This document shows positions 36,449-45,929 of a stretch of 64,000 nucleotides of DNA, one piece after another (position 1 is the first letter of the stretch; each line of letters opens with the position of its first letter). The notes below the pieces were generated by a model that saw only the letters and a list, made by a program, of their open reading frames with translations, did no database searches and was not told the origin of the DNA. Where the stretch lies: NCBI GenBank assembly GCA_018433585.1, contig JAHDQW010000005.1:1-64000 (forward strand), read 5' to 3'. The DNA is from Candidatus Praeruminimicrobium purgamenti (GTDB lineage Bacteria; Elusimicrobiota; Endomicrobiia; Endomicrobiales; Endomicrobiaceae). The translations under genes and the position numbers were made by a program.

Positions 36449-37978
36449 TTACCTTTGGTACAAATAAACTTTTGCATTGTCATGATTATGTATATTCAGT
36501 ATTGTTATTTGTTTAAATTCTGTATTTTTAAAAAGCCATCTATTAAAAGATTCAAAAATATTCTGATTTCTGGAACTGATTATTATATTTTTATAATTGT
36601 TTATATCCATTTTTATTTTTTGTATTTCATCATAAACATTTACTTTGCACAAAATTCCTCTTCTGTCTTTTTGCAAGATTAAAAAGTTATACGCTGTCGA
36701 AGGAAAAAACTGAATAAACGCTGTATTATATTCAAAATTTTCACCAAGCAATGCATTAAATTTTTCATACTGCGCTTTATAAGTTTCCATATTTGGTTTA
36801 TAATCAAAGTATGTTATTCCCCTAAAAGAATTGTAACCGTAAAAATTACCAGATTTAAAATTCAAGCAGTTTGAGTAACTTATTAACATAAATTGAGTTA
36901 TCAAAAAAATCGATATTAAAAAAATTATAGTTCTTTTAATATAATAATTTTTTATTTCAAATATAAACAAAGAAGATATTATTGAACAAAATATAAGAGC
37001 AGGAAAAATATGCCTTGAAACTTTATTGCCTGACAGAGAAAACAGAAAAATGATAAATATTAAAGATAGCGTTATTTTTAAATATTTTTTTATGGAAATA
37101 AAATAAGCCAGACTAATTACTGATAAAATAAAAATAACAGGAGTAACATCAAAATAATATAAACTTTTTAAATAGAAAAAGCTATCAGGATTAATTATTT
37201 CGGAAGCATATTTATATAAATGCGAGAAAATATTTGGAGCATTATAAATATACCATACGGCATATGAAAATAATACCGCTGCAGCAAAATCACTCATTAT
37301 CAAAATATTTCTTTGAATATTCTTATAATTTTCTTTTCCTAAAAGGAACAGAAAAAAGACTGGAACATAAATAAAAAACTGTTCTTTTGTAAGAAATCCG
37401 ATTAAAAGAACAATAACAAAAAGCACATTAAAATATTTTTTATAAAAATTATCGGCAATACAAAGATACAATGTCAAAGAAACCGCAGACATCAAACAAG
37501 TTTCAATAAAAAAAGTCCTGTGCATAACGAAAAATAGAGGGTAGAAACTCAGCAAAAAAGACGCAAAAAGTCCTGACTTGACGGAATGTAATCTTTTACA
37601 TATTCCGTAAACAGATAAAAGAGTTACGACAGATATAAAAAAATTGAGCACGGTTATAAACAGATTTATATTATAAATTAAAATCAAAAACGGAAGAGAA
37701 AAAATAAAATATGCAGGGGGTTTCCAGTATGATATTATTGTATGTGTTATTTCAGAAAAAGAAACTCCGTTAACTATTTGTCCGCAGATATTGTATTCAT
37801 GGACAAACGAAGTGCTCATATCAATAATACTCGTAACATCTTCGCTTAAATATGAATAAAAACTATTATGGTTTAAGACCATAAAGGTGTTTAATGCATG
37901 AAAACAGGCTATCATTAAAATTAAAATGACAGCCTGTTTGTTTGTAATATGAGAAAAAAACGCAAATATTTTTTTCAT
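36449..37978 (-). CDS. Putative GT-C membrane glycosyltransferase
   Basis: The 509-residue protein has about 11 hydrophobic helices and the shape of a GT-C enzyme: a first luminal loop with acidic residues (YSYLSEDVTSIIDM), then YWKPPAYFIFSLPFL, then ASFLLSFYPLFFVMHRTFFIETCLM. The C-terminal 100 residues form a soluble domain. It overlaps the greA stop by one base (TAATG). Between its end and the next glycosyltransferase gene there are 149 AT-rich bases in which I see no confident element. Confidence 0.68.
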   Translation of the reverse strand: MKKIFAFFSHITNKQAVILILMIACFHALNTFMVLNHNSFYSYLSEDVTSIIDMSTSFVHEYNICGQIVNGVSFSEITHTIISYWKPPAYFIFSLPFLILIYNINLFITVLNFFISVVTLLSVYGICKRLHSVKSGLFASFLLSFYPLFFVMHRTFFIETCLMSAVSLTLYLCIADNFYKKYFNVLFVIVLLIGFLTKEQFFIYVPVFFLFLLGKENYKNIQRNILIMSDFAAAVLFSYAVWYIYNAPNIFSHLYKYASEIINPDSFFYLKSLYYFDVTPVIFILSVISLAYFISIKKYLKITLSLIFIIFLFSLSGNKVSRHIFPALIFCSIISSLFIFEIKNYYIKRTIIFLISIFLITQFMLISYSNCLNFKSGNFYGYNSFRGITYFDYKPNMETYKAQYEKFNALLGENFEYNTAFIQFFPSTAYNFLILQKDRRGILCKVNVYDEIQKIKMDINNYKNIIISSRNQNIFESFNRWLFKNTEFKQITILNIHNHDNAKVYLYQR

Positions 37979-38442
37979 TATCTCGAAATTTTTAATATTT
38001 CAAACTTCATTATGCCTGCCGGCAAATTAACGTCCACTTTGTCACCGACTTTATGCTCCAAAAGGCCCTGCGCAAGAGGAGAACCTATTGATATTTTCAT
38101 TTCTGCAGGATTTGCTTCTTCTTCATCAACAATGGCATATTCGTATTCATCGCCGTCTTCGTCTTTTATTGTGACTATAACTCCTATAAAAACTTTATTA
38201 GGATCTATATTTTGTTCTTCGATAATCTTTGCCCTTGAAAGTTTAGAATCAATTTCAGCAATTCTCTGCATAAGATTAGTAAGAGTTTCTTTTGCCGCAT
38301 GATACTCGGCATTCTCTCTTAAATCGCCGTGTTCTCTGGCTCTCGCAATCTCATCCTGAATTTGAGGCTTTCTTTTCTGAAGTCTTTCTATTTCGTCTAT
38401 CAGTTTATTTCGGCCTTCCCTTGTTAAATAAATCTCTCCCAT
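37978..38442 (-). CDS. greA: Transcription elongation factor GreA
   Basis: The 154-residue protein rescues backtracked RNA polymerase by stimulating transcript cleavage. The N-terminal coiled coil includes IARAREHGDLRENAEYHAAKE with the acidic tip, and the C-terminal domain has IVDEEEANPAEMKISIGSPLAQGLLEHKVGD. Length is normal. It lies between ispG and a glycosyltransferase gene in the rseP-ispG-greA run. Confidence 0.96.
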   Translation of the reverse strand: MGEIYLTREGRNKLIDEIERLQKRKPQIQDEIARAREHGDLRENAEYHAAKETLTNLMQRIAEIDSKLSRAKIIEEQNIDPNKVFIGVIVTIKDEDGDEYEYAIVDEEEANPAEMKISIGSPLAQGLLEHKVGDKVDVNLPAGIMKFEILKISR

Positions 38443-38454
38443 TTCCTATACTCC

Positions 38455-39522
38455 TTAAGCTTTCTTGTATAAAGATATCAATTTTTCAACCCATTTATCA
38501 GCCGGTATCTTTGCTATGATTTTACCTTTTTTAAACAATATTCCTTCTCCGACTCCTCCTGCTATCCCGAAATCGGCTTCCTTTGCTTCTCCCGGACCGT
38601 TTACGACACAGCCCATAACGGCAATTTTTATATTCTTTTTTCCCGATACTTTTTTTATTTTCGATAACCCTGTTTCCAAATCGTTTACTATGTTTATTAA
38701 ATCAACCTTGCATCTTGAACATGTAGGACATGAAACAATGTCTATGCCTGTAGTTCTTAAATCCAAAGACTGCAAAATCTGATATGCAACCCTCACCTCT
38801 TCGACAGGATTTGCCGTCAAAGAAACTCTTATTGTATCGCCGAGGCCGTCTTGAAGCATAATTCCAAGACCTACGGATGACTTTATCGTTCCCCTGAATA
38901 TCGATCCTGATTCTGTTATTCCCAGATGTAAAGGATAATTCCTTTTTTTTGCAAAAAGTTTATGAGCTTCAACAGTTGTAATGACATCCGAAGCTTTTAA
39001 AGAGACTGCTATATCGTAAAAATTTGATTTCTCCAAAATTTTTACATGTTCCATTGCTCCTGCAACCAAAGCTCTTGCCTTTTCCAAAGGAGTGGAATAA
39101 TTATGCACTGTTTTTAAAGATCCGGCATTAACACCTATCCTAATCGGTATTCCAGCCGCTTTTGCTTCTCTTACAAGTTCCTTTACTTTATCTTCAGACC
39201 CTATATTGCCTGGATTTATTCTTAACTTATCAACACCCTGCTTTATAGCTTCTATTGCCAGTCTGTGGTCAAAATGAATATCTGCTACTAACGGGATAGA
39301 TATGTTTTTTTTTATATTCTTGATATTTTTTGCAGATTCCATGTCAGGGATAGAAACTCTTATTATTTCACATCCCGCATTTTCAAGCTCTTTTATCTGC
39401 TTTACCGTAGCCTTCCAGTCTCTGGTATCAGTATTTGTCATGGACTGAACAGCTATAGGATTTCCACCGCCTATTTTAACTCCGCCGACATTAATTACTT
39501 TAGTATCTGTTCTTTTAAACAT
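38455..39522 (-). CDS. ispG: 4-hydroxy-3-methylbut-2-enyl diphosphate synthase
   Basis: The 355-residue [4Fe-4S] enzyme converts MEcPP to HMBPP in the MEP isoprenoid pathway. The N-terminal TIM barrel begins with GGGNPIAVQSMTNTDTRD. Cluster ligands are in SCPTCSRCKVDL and MGCVVNGPGEAKEAD. An extra Cys follows the usual pair in the first motif. It needs reduced ferredoxin or flavodoxin; a ferredoxin is encoded at 21410. It follows rseP by 26 bases. Confidence 0.96.
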   Translation of the reverse strand: MFKRTDTKVINVGGVKIGGGNPIAVQSMTNTDTRDWKATVKQIKELENAGCEIIRVSIPDMESAKNIKNIKKNISIPLVADIHFDHRLAIEAIKQGVDKLRINPGNIGSEDKVKELVREAKAAGIPIRIGVNAGSLKTVHNYSTPLEKARALVAGAMEHVKILEKSNFYDIAVSLKASDVITTVEAHKLFAKKRNYPLHLGITESGSIFRGTIKSSVGLGIMLQDGLGDTIRVSLTANPVEEVRVAYQILQSLDLRTTGIDIVSCPTCSRCKVDLINIVNDLETGLSKIKKVSGKKNIKIAVMGCVVNGPGEAKEADFGIAGGVGEGILFKKGKIIAKIPADKWVEKLISLYKKA

Positions 39523-39548
39523 TTATATCACCGTGAATATTTTTTATA

Positions 39549-40622
39549 CTACTGAAATAATTTGCCTATTCCTAATCTTATTAAGTCGCTGTAAGTGGCA
39601 AAAACAAAAATAACCAAAATTATCGAGAGTCCTACCGTATTATAAATTTGTATAACTTTTAATTTAATTTTTTTTCTTATTATTCCTTCTGCAAAGAACA
39701 GAACTATCATACCTCCGTCAACTAACGGAATAGGAAGAAGATTAAAAAGACCAAGAGCGACAGAAATTACCGCGAGCAATTTTATATAACTTTCGACTCC
39801 GGACTTTGCAGATTTAGCCATAACCTGTATAACGCCTATAGGTCCGGCAAGTTCTGGTTTTTCCCATTTAACAATTCTGTCCCACAAATAAACGAGCGTA
39901 AAAGTCGACTGAAAAACAGATGTTTGTATTCCTAAAGGGAAAGATTTTAAAAACGAAACTTCTTCAACATTTATTTTAGGCTGTATTCCCAGCATACCGG
40001 CACCGGTAACGGGATTTTTATCAACTACAAAAGAAAAATCAATTTTTTTGTCATTCCTTAATACGGATATATCCGTTTGTTTTTCAGCTCTTTCTTTCAG
40101 GTTGTTAATTATATCTTCCCAATTTGCGATTTCTGCTCCGTTTATAGAAACAATTTTATCTCCGACCTGCAATCCCGCTTTTTGAGCTGACTGATCAGAA
40201 GCCAAAGCTCCTATAAATGCCTCTTTTGAAACCGTTGTCAATCCCCAAACTGAAAAACAAAAAGCAAATAAAAACACTGCCAGAATATAGTTCATTAAAG
40301 GACCGAAGAAAGCTATCATGATTTTTTTATACCATGCAAGAGACAGATATTCGCCTTCCTGTCCGCTTGATTCATCAGGATTTTCTCCTGCCATGGCAAC
40401 CCTTCCGCCAAAAGGGAACATACGAACGGAATATCTTGTTTCCCCTTTTGTAAAGCCTAATAATTCTTTACCAAACCCGAAATCAAAATTCAAAACTCTG
40501 ACTTTATAAAATTTTGCCATGACAAAATGACCTAATTCATGTATAAAAATTAAAAGTCCTAATCCGAATAATACGGCACAAATCTGAAGTAATGTTGAAT
40601 ACGCCCCTGAAACAAATGTCAT
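39549..40622 (-). CDS. rseP: Site-2 intramembrane zinc metalloprotease RseP
   Basis: The 357-residue membrane protease carries the HELGHF zinc motif in helix 1, one PDZ domain (about residues 125-205, QKAGLQVGDKIVSINGAEI), and the C-terminal NLLPIPLVDGGM motif providing the third ligand. RseP-type enzymes cut membrane-anchored anti-sigma factors; the anti-sigma protein at 26814 is a possible substrate. AGGAG lies ten bases before the ATG. Confidence 0.95.
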   Translation of the reverse strand: MTFVSGAYSTLLQICAVLFGLGLLIFIHELGHFVMAKFYKVRVLNFDFGFGKELLGFTKGETRYSVRMFPFGGRVAMAGENPDESSGQEGEYLSLAWYKKIMIAFFGPLMNYILAVFLFAFCFSVWGLTTVSKEAFIGALASDQSAQKAGLQVGDKIVSINGAEIANWEDIINNLKERAEKQTDISVLRNDKKIDFSFVVDKNPVTGAGMLGIQPKINVEEVSFLKSFPLGIQTSVFQSTFTLVYLWDRIVKWEKPELAGPIGVIQVMAKSAKSGVESYIKLLAVISVALGLFNLLPIPLVDGGMIVLFFAEGIIRKKIKLKVIQIYNTVGLSIILVIFVFATYSDLIRLGIGKLFQ

Positions 40623-40692
40623 TATCTTGATACTCCTGTCATAAAATATATATCAAAAAAACACTGCTATAAGATTTATGCTAACCTTATAT

Positions 40693-40720
40693 TTGACAGT
40701 ACCTATTAATATTTTAAAAT
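40693..40720 (+). promoter_or_regulatory. Sigma-70 promoter of recG
   Basis: A perfect TTGACA (40693-40698) and TAAAAT (40715-40720) are spaced by 16 bp, about 70 bases upstream of recG and divergent from rseP. A further TATAAT at 40781-40786 sits directly before the recG start. Confidence 0.55.
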
Positions 40721-40792
40721 TATATCATTTTTACAAATACAAATAAAACCATGCAATTCTAATCATTTTCTAAAATTTTGTATAATAAAAAA

Positions 40793-42895
40793 ATGAATTT
40801 ATATTCTGATATTAAATACATAAAAGGCATTGGTCCGCGAAGAGCCTCGCTATTTTTAAAGCTCAATGTAAAAACAGTAGAAGATTTGCTTACTTTTTTC
40901 CCAAAAGATTATCAGGACAGAACTAAAAATACAAATATAAAAGATATTCTTTTCTCAAATCATTACTGCATTTCAGGAAAAATAATCAACGTCTATGAAA
41001 AAAGAATCGCAAGAGGTCTGTCTTTATTTTGCGCAGAAATAGATGATAATACCGGAATATTATCCGCACAATTCTTCAGAAAAGTGAATCCTTATTCAAA
41101 ATTTGATATTTTTGCAGGATTAAAGACTTCTTTCTCTTTAGGGAAACACGTTTATTTATACGGCAACTGCGAAATAAAATTCGGACAAAAACAAATGTCT
41201 GTCGAAGATTATGAAGTAATGGAAAAAGATTCAGATAAACCTGAACTTTTTAATAAATTGATCCCCGTATACAATTTAACTGCAGGAATAACTCAAAAAG
41301 TTTTGCTTTCACTGATAAAAAAAACATTAAGCGAAACGTCAGGATTATATCCGGATATAATATCTCATACCGATATGCTGCAGACCAATACGGAGTTAAT
41401 GTCCGTAAACGAAGCAATTTACAGAATACATTTTCCTGCAACTTTACGCGAAGCCGAACTTGCAAGACAGTCTTTTGCTCTGCAAGAATTCTTGATGCTG
41501 CAAATAATTCTTTTATCGGCAAAGAAGAAGAATCAATCTGCTAAAAAACTTCAAAAATACCAAATAAAAAAAACGCTTCTGACGCCGTTCAAAAGAACAT
41601 TGCCTTTTGAATTCACAAAAGCTCAAAAAAAAGCAATTAATGAAATTTTCTCCGATATGACAAGCAATACAGTAATGAACAGAATGCTTATGGGAGACGT
41701 AGGGTCAGGAAAAACTATCGTCGCTTTAAGTGCAATTTTGCTGGCAATAGAAAACGGATACCAGACAGCGATTATAGTGCCGACAGAAATTCTCGCCGAA
41801 CAGCATTTCTTAACATTCAAGAACATCCTAAAAGATTTAAACGTCAGTGTAGAAATGGTCACATCTTCATCTCTGAAAACAAAAAAACAAAAAGAAGAAA
41901 TTCTTAAAAATACAGCCGAAGGCAAAACGGACATCATTATAGGAACCCATTCAATAATGGAAGACCGTGTGAAATTCAAAAACCTCAGCCTCATCATAAT
42001 AGACGAACAGCACAGATTCGGAGTGATGCAAAAGGTTGCGGCATTATCAAAAGGCATAACGCCTGACGTATTAATGATGACGGCAACTCCTATACCCAGA
42101 GGATTGGCTATGACCGTTTACGGTGAAATGGATATAACAGTAATAGATGAACTGCCTCCTAACAGAACCCCTATAGAAACTTTCTGCATATCTGAAGATC
42201 TTGCCTATGCAAATGCAATAAAAGAAATATCCTGCGGAGGACAAGTGTATATCGTTTATCCGCTTGTTGACGAATCTGACAAAATTGAGCTGAAATCTGC
42301 AGTTAAAGAAGCGGAACTATTGTCGCAGACAGTGTTCGCAAATAATAAAGTCGCTTTACTGCACGGAAAAATGAAACCTAAAGAAAAAAATGAAATCATG
42401 AATCGCTTTAAAAATAAAAATTTTGACGTTTTAATATCAACGACAGTCATAGAAGTCGGGATAGACGTTCCAAACGCCGCAATAATAATAATACAACATG
42501 CCGACAGATACGGACTGGCAACTTTGCATCAGTTAAGAGGGAGAGTCGGAAGAGGAAAGAAAAAATCGTATTGTTTCCTCATATCAGATTCAAAAACAAA
42601 AACATCTGCGCAAAGACTTGAAATAATGACAAAAACAACTGACGGGTTCAGAATAGCTTCTGAAGATTTAAAAATGAGAGGACCAGGAGAATTTACAGGA
42701 ACAAGACAGCACGGATTCCCTGAATTTAAAGCAGGAGATATAGCAAAAGACTTAAAGCTGATAGAAACAGCAAAAAATACGGCGGCGAAAATCCTTGACC
42801 AAGACCCTGATCTTTGTTCGGCAGAGAATGCCCAAATAAAAAACCTGCTCAACAGCAAATATTCTTATATTTTCAAGGTTACGCAAGTCGGATAA
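40793..42895 (+). CDS. recG: ATP-dependent DNA helicase RecG
   Basis: The 700-residue helicase remodels stalled forks and Holliday junctions. It has an N-terminal wedge/OB region (about residues 50-150), superfamily 2 motor domains with Walker A MGDVGSGKT and DEQHRFG, and C-terminal motifs STTVIEVGIDVPNA, QLRGRVGRG and the LKMRGPGEFTGTRQHG segment. ATG 40793 is preferred over TTG 40778 since the latter covers a TATAAT and homologues begin near this point. No Shine-Dalgarno precedes it. Confidence 0.95.
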   Translation: MNLYSDIKYIKGIGPRRASLFLKLNVKTVEDLLTFFPKDYQDRTKNTNIKDILFSNHYCISGKIINVYEKRIARGLSLFCAEIDDNTGILSAQFFRKVNPYSKFDIFAGLKTSFSLGKHVYLYGNCEIKFGQKQMSVEDYEVMEKDSDKPELFNKLIPVYNLTAGITQKVLLSLIKKTLSETSGLYPDIISHTDMLQTNTELMSVNEAIYRIHFPATLREAELARQSFALQEFLMLQIILLSAKKKNQSAKKLQKYQIKKTLLTPFKRTLPFEFTKAQKKAINEIFSDMTSNTVMNRMLMGDVGSGKTIVALSAILLAIENGYQTAIIVPTEILAEQHFLTFKNILKDLNVSVEMVTSSSLKTKKQKEEILKNTAEGKTDIIIGTHSIMEDRVKFKNLSLIIIDEQHRFGVMQKVAALSKGITPDVLMMTATPIPRGLAMTVYGEMDITVIDELPPNRTPIETFCISEDLAYANAIKEISCGGQVYIVYPLVDESDKIELKSAVKEAELLSQTVFANNKVALLHGKMKPKEKNEIMNRFKNKNFDVLISTTVIEVGIDVPNAAIIIIQHADRYGLATLHQLRGRVGRGKKKSYCFLISDSKTKTSAQRLEIMTKTTDGFRIASEDLKMRGPGEFTGTRQHGFPEFKAGDIAKDLKLIETAKNTAAKILDQDPDLCSAENAQIKNLLNSKYSYIFKVTQVG

Positions 42896-43048
42896 AAAAA
42901 GGCTCTTAAGAACAGTATTCTGCCGTTTATATTATTTTCTGAGGTTATGCCGTCTATATATTTGAATAAAATTCTGTTATAATATAATAAATTATTTTAA
43001 AAGGAGTAACACGAATATATATTTTCGTATTTATAGTTCGCATATTAT

Positions 43049-44086
43049 ATGAAAAAAATACTGGTTGCAATGTCAGGCGGAGTAGACTCTTCAGTTTGTG
43101 CGTTAGTTTTACAACAACAAGGATTTGAAGTTGCAGGACTTACGTTAAAACTATATGATTCTAAACATAAAAACTGCAGTTCTTTAAAAGCTGTGGACGA
43201 TGCAGAAAAAGTATGCAGACATTTAAACATAAATCATTTCGTTTTGGATTTACAAAAAGAATTTTACGATGAAATCATAACAGACTTCATAGACTCTTAT
43301 TTGCATGCCGAAACGCCAAATCCATGTATATTATGCAATGAAAAAATTAAGTTCGGATTAATGCTTAAATATGCAATTGAGAAAGGATATGATTACCTTG
43401 CGACAGGACACTATGCCATAATCGAAACAAAAGACAACTTGTATAAATTAAAAATTCCCAAAGATACGGCAAAAGACCAGACTTATTTCCTTTACAGACT
43501 TACTCAAAAAGAATTGTCAAAAATACTTTTCCCGCTAGGAGATTACACCAAAAAGGAAATAAGAGATATTGCGGAGAAATCAAATTTACCGGTTGCAAAA
43601 AAGCCTGACAGCCAGGAAATATGTTTTATAGAAACAACCTACGGAGATTTTTTGAAAAAAAACATAAAAGATTTCAGCAAGAAAGTTTCTTCAGGGCTAA
43701 TTACTGATAAAAACGGCAGTTTGCTCGGAAAACACAACGGTTTAATTTACTATACAATAGGACAGCGAAGCGGATTAGGTATAACTACTCCTGAACCTGT
43801 CTATGTTCTAAGATTAGACACTGCGACGAATACCGTTGTTGTAGGGACAAAGAACGAAGTCTTTTCAAGAATTGCAAAAATTGATAACATTAGTTTCGTT
43901 TCATGCAAACAGAATAAAGATTTTAGAGCTAACGTCAAAATAAGAAGAATGCATCAACCGGCTGCCGCTTTAATTTCGGGGAATATTATACTTTTTGATG
44001 AAGAACAAGCTTCGATTACACCGGGGCAGTCGGCCGTTTTTTATGATTATGACGGTTATGTCATCGGCGGCGGATTTATAATTTAA
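43049..44086 (+). CDS. mnmA: tRNA-uridine 2-sulfurtransferase MnmA
   Basis: The 345-residue enzyme thiolates U34 of tRNA-Lys, -Glu and -Gln. The PP-loop is AMSGGVDSSV at the N-terminus; catalytic Cys residues are in ETPNPCILCNEKIKF and KPDSQEICFIE. ATG 43049 gives the standard N-terminus, but no Shine-Dalgarno is near it; a good AAAAGGAG is placed about 44 bases upstream with no start codon in range. Overlapping TATAAT boxes occur at 42978-42988. Confidence 0.95.
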   Translation: MKKILVAMSGGVDSSVCALVLQQQGFEVAGLTLKLYDSKHKNCSSLKAVDDAEKVCRHLNINHFVLDLQKEFYDEIITDFIDSYLHAETPNPCILCNEKIKFGLMLKYAIEKGYDYLATGHYAIIETKDNLYKLKIPKDTAKDQTYFLYRLTQKELSKILFPLGDYTKKEIRDIAEKSNLPVAKKPDSQEICFIETTYGDFLKKNIKDFSKKVSSGLITDKNGSLLGKHNGLIYYTIGQRSGLGITTPEPVYVLRLDTATNTVVVGTKNEVFSRIAKIDNISFVSCKQNKDFRANVKIRRMHQPAAALISGNIILFDEEQASITPGQSAVFYDYDGYVIGGGFII

Positions 44087-44100
44087 AAGCAGAGACTCGT

Positions 44101-44406
44101 ATGAACCAGAAACAACGTCCTATATATATATACGCAGTAATAACGATACTTTCCGCGTATCTATTGTTTAATCCTACAGCCAGAAAGATTTTTTCAAGGT
44201 ATGTAGAATATTATAAATTATCATCAAATATGGAACTGGCGCAGCAATCTAATTTAGAATATAAAAAAAGATTATATTACCTTGAAACAAAGCCTTCCAT
44301 TATGGATAGAATCGTAAAATCAGAACTCGGGGTTATCGCCGAGGGTGAAGTAGAATACAGATTTGAAAAAGCCCCAATAAAGAGAGATACTAAAAATGAG
44401 AAATAA
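44101..44406 (+). CDS. FtsB/DivIC-like septum protein
   Basis: The 101-residue protein has one membrane helix (about residues 8-26), a short coiled coil (to about residue 60) and a C-terminal RIVKSELGVIAEGEVEYRF segment, the pattern of DivIC/FtsB proteins that bridge FtsL and FtsQ in the divisome. Short length and low sequence complexity limit certainty. It lies 14 bases after mnmA and overlaps the metal-binding protein gene by 11 bases. Confidence 0.7.
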   Translation: MNQKQRPIYIYAVITILSAYLLFNPTARKIFSRYVEYYKLSSNMELAQQSNLEYKKRLYYLETKPSIMDRIVKSELGVIAEGEVEYRFEKAPIKRDTKNEK

Positions 44407-45208
44407 ACTTTTTTTTTCAATACTGATTATATCGTTTTATATTATGTGCGGGCAGTCATTTGCCGATTCCAGGCTCCCGGCAAAAAAAATTAAAATTACC
44501 GTAACGACTTCACATCTTGCAAATCTTGTAAACGAAATTTGCAAAGACAAAGTTGATATTATAACAATAATCCAGCCAACTATGTGCCCGAGCAATAACG
44601 ATATTGATCCCGTTTTAATGAAAGAAATAGCTAAAAGCAACATAATATTATACCACTCATGGCAGCCTTGGGTAAAAAATTTAAAATACAAAATAGGGAA
44701 TTTAGGCATTGTTTACAGAGAATTCGAAACGGACGGGAATTTAATGATTCCTTACATAAACGTAAGAGGCGCAGAAGAAATAAAAGATTTATTCATAGTA
44801 TGGGACGCCGATAATAAAAAATTTTATGAGCAAAATTTCTTAAATTATGTATTTAAAGTAAACCATGTTGCAGGAGAAATAGCAAAAAATACCAGCAAGA
44901 GGTACAATATAAAAGTAGTCTGCAATAACAAAATCTCCGATTTTCTTCAATGGCTTGGTTTTGATGTTGTGACAGAATACGGGAAATCCGAAGACATGCC
45001 TCCGTCGGAAATGATAAAATTATCAAAAACGGCAAAAACAAAAAAAGTAAAATTAATAATAGATAATCTGCAAGTCGGTACGGATATAGGCAGAGTGCTG
45101 AGCAAAGATTTAAAATTAAAACATATAATCATAAGCAACTTCCCGCTCGGCGGCTCTTATATTAACACTTTGAAAGACAATGTAGCAAAAATTGACAAGG
45201 AACTATAA
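44396..45208 (+). CDS. Metal ABC transporter substrate-binding protein, atypical ZnuA-like
   Basis: The 270-residue protein has a signal peptide (cleavage near residue 24) and the cluster A-1 fold of zinc/manganese-binding proteins: TVTTSHLANLVNEIC, then a region corresponding to the usual PHxYEP metal motif that reads IQPTMCPSNNDIDPVLMKEIAKS, with YHSWQPWVK after it. The usual His at the first site is absent (Cys/Asn/Asp instead), and there is no His-rich loop. It is followed immediately by ATPase and permease genes. Substrate may be a metal or metal complex other than plain Zn2+. Confidence 0.8.
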   Translation: MRNKLFFSILIISFYIMCGQSFADSRLPAKKIKITVTTSHLANLVNEICKDKVDIITIIQPTMCPSNNDIDPVLMKEIAKSNIILYHSWQPWVKNLKYKIGNLGIVYREFETDGNLMIPYINVRGAEEIKDLFIVWDADNKKFYEQNFLNYVFKVNHVAGEIAKNTSKRYNIKVVCNNKISDFLQWLGFDVVTEYGKSEDMPPSEMIKLSKTAKTKKVKLIIDNLQVGTDIGRVLSKDLKLKHIIISNFPLGGSYINTLKDNVAKIDKEL

Positions 45209-45928
45209 GTGAATACCGCTGTTTCTTTATCAAAAATAAATTTAACGACAAACAGTTCAAGAAAAATTTTAACAGACATCAATTTAAAAATTGATTGCGG
45301 AGACTGTGTAGCCGTTATAGGTCCTAACGGAGCCGGCAAGACTACAATTTTAAAAATAATCAACGGACTAATTAAGCAAACATCCGGAGAAATCGAAATT
45401 TTCAATGAAAAAATATCAAACAAAATAAAAAATCAAATAGGATATATCCCTCAAAATAATTATTTCGACCCGTTTCTTCCGATATCGGTCAAAGAAGTCA
45501 TTTCAATCGGTCTTTCATCTAAATACGGAATATTTAAAAATTTCTCAGATAAAGACAGACAAATAATTGAAGATACGGCGAAAAACGTCGGCATTTTTAA
45601 ATTACTTGATACTCCGGTAGGAAAACTTTCAGGCGGAGAAGCTCAAAAACTTTCAATAGCAAGAGTTCTGGTACAAGAAGCAAAATTGATACTTATGGAT
45701 GAACCTTTGTCAAATCTTGACAATAAAGCTCAGAAAGATATTTTGGATGTAACAGACGAGATTTATAAGCAAAAAAAAGCTACTATTTTAATAGTACTTC
45801 ACAATTTGTCGCAGATACCGTCATGCTGCAACAAGATACTTTTTATGTCAAACGGAGAAATTGTAAAATTCGGAAAGAAAGAAGAAATCTTCGACAATAA
45901 ATTATTTCAGGAGTTATATAATCTGTAA
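45209..45928 (+). CDS. znuC: Metal ABC transporter ATP-binding protein (ZnuC-like)
   Basis: The 239-residue ATPase has Walker A IGPNGAGKTT, the Q-loop at YIPQNN, ABC signature KLSGGEAQK, Walker B LILMDEPLSNLD and the switch His in LHNLS. The GTG start at 45209 follows the binding-protein stop directly. It powers import together with the permease encoded next. Confidence 0.9.
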   Translation: MNTAVSLSKINLTTNSSRKILTDINLKIDCGDCVAVIGPNGAGKTTILKIINGLIKQTSGEIEIFNEKISNKIKNQIGYIPQNNYFDPFLPISVKEVISIGLSSKYGIFKNFSDKDRQIIEDTAKNVGIFKLLDTPVGKLSGGEAQKLSIARVLVQEAKLILMDEPLSNLDNKAQKDILDVTDEIYKQKKATILIVLHNLSQIPSCCNKILFMSNGEIVKFGKKEEIFDNKLFQELYNL

Positions 45929-45929
45929 T

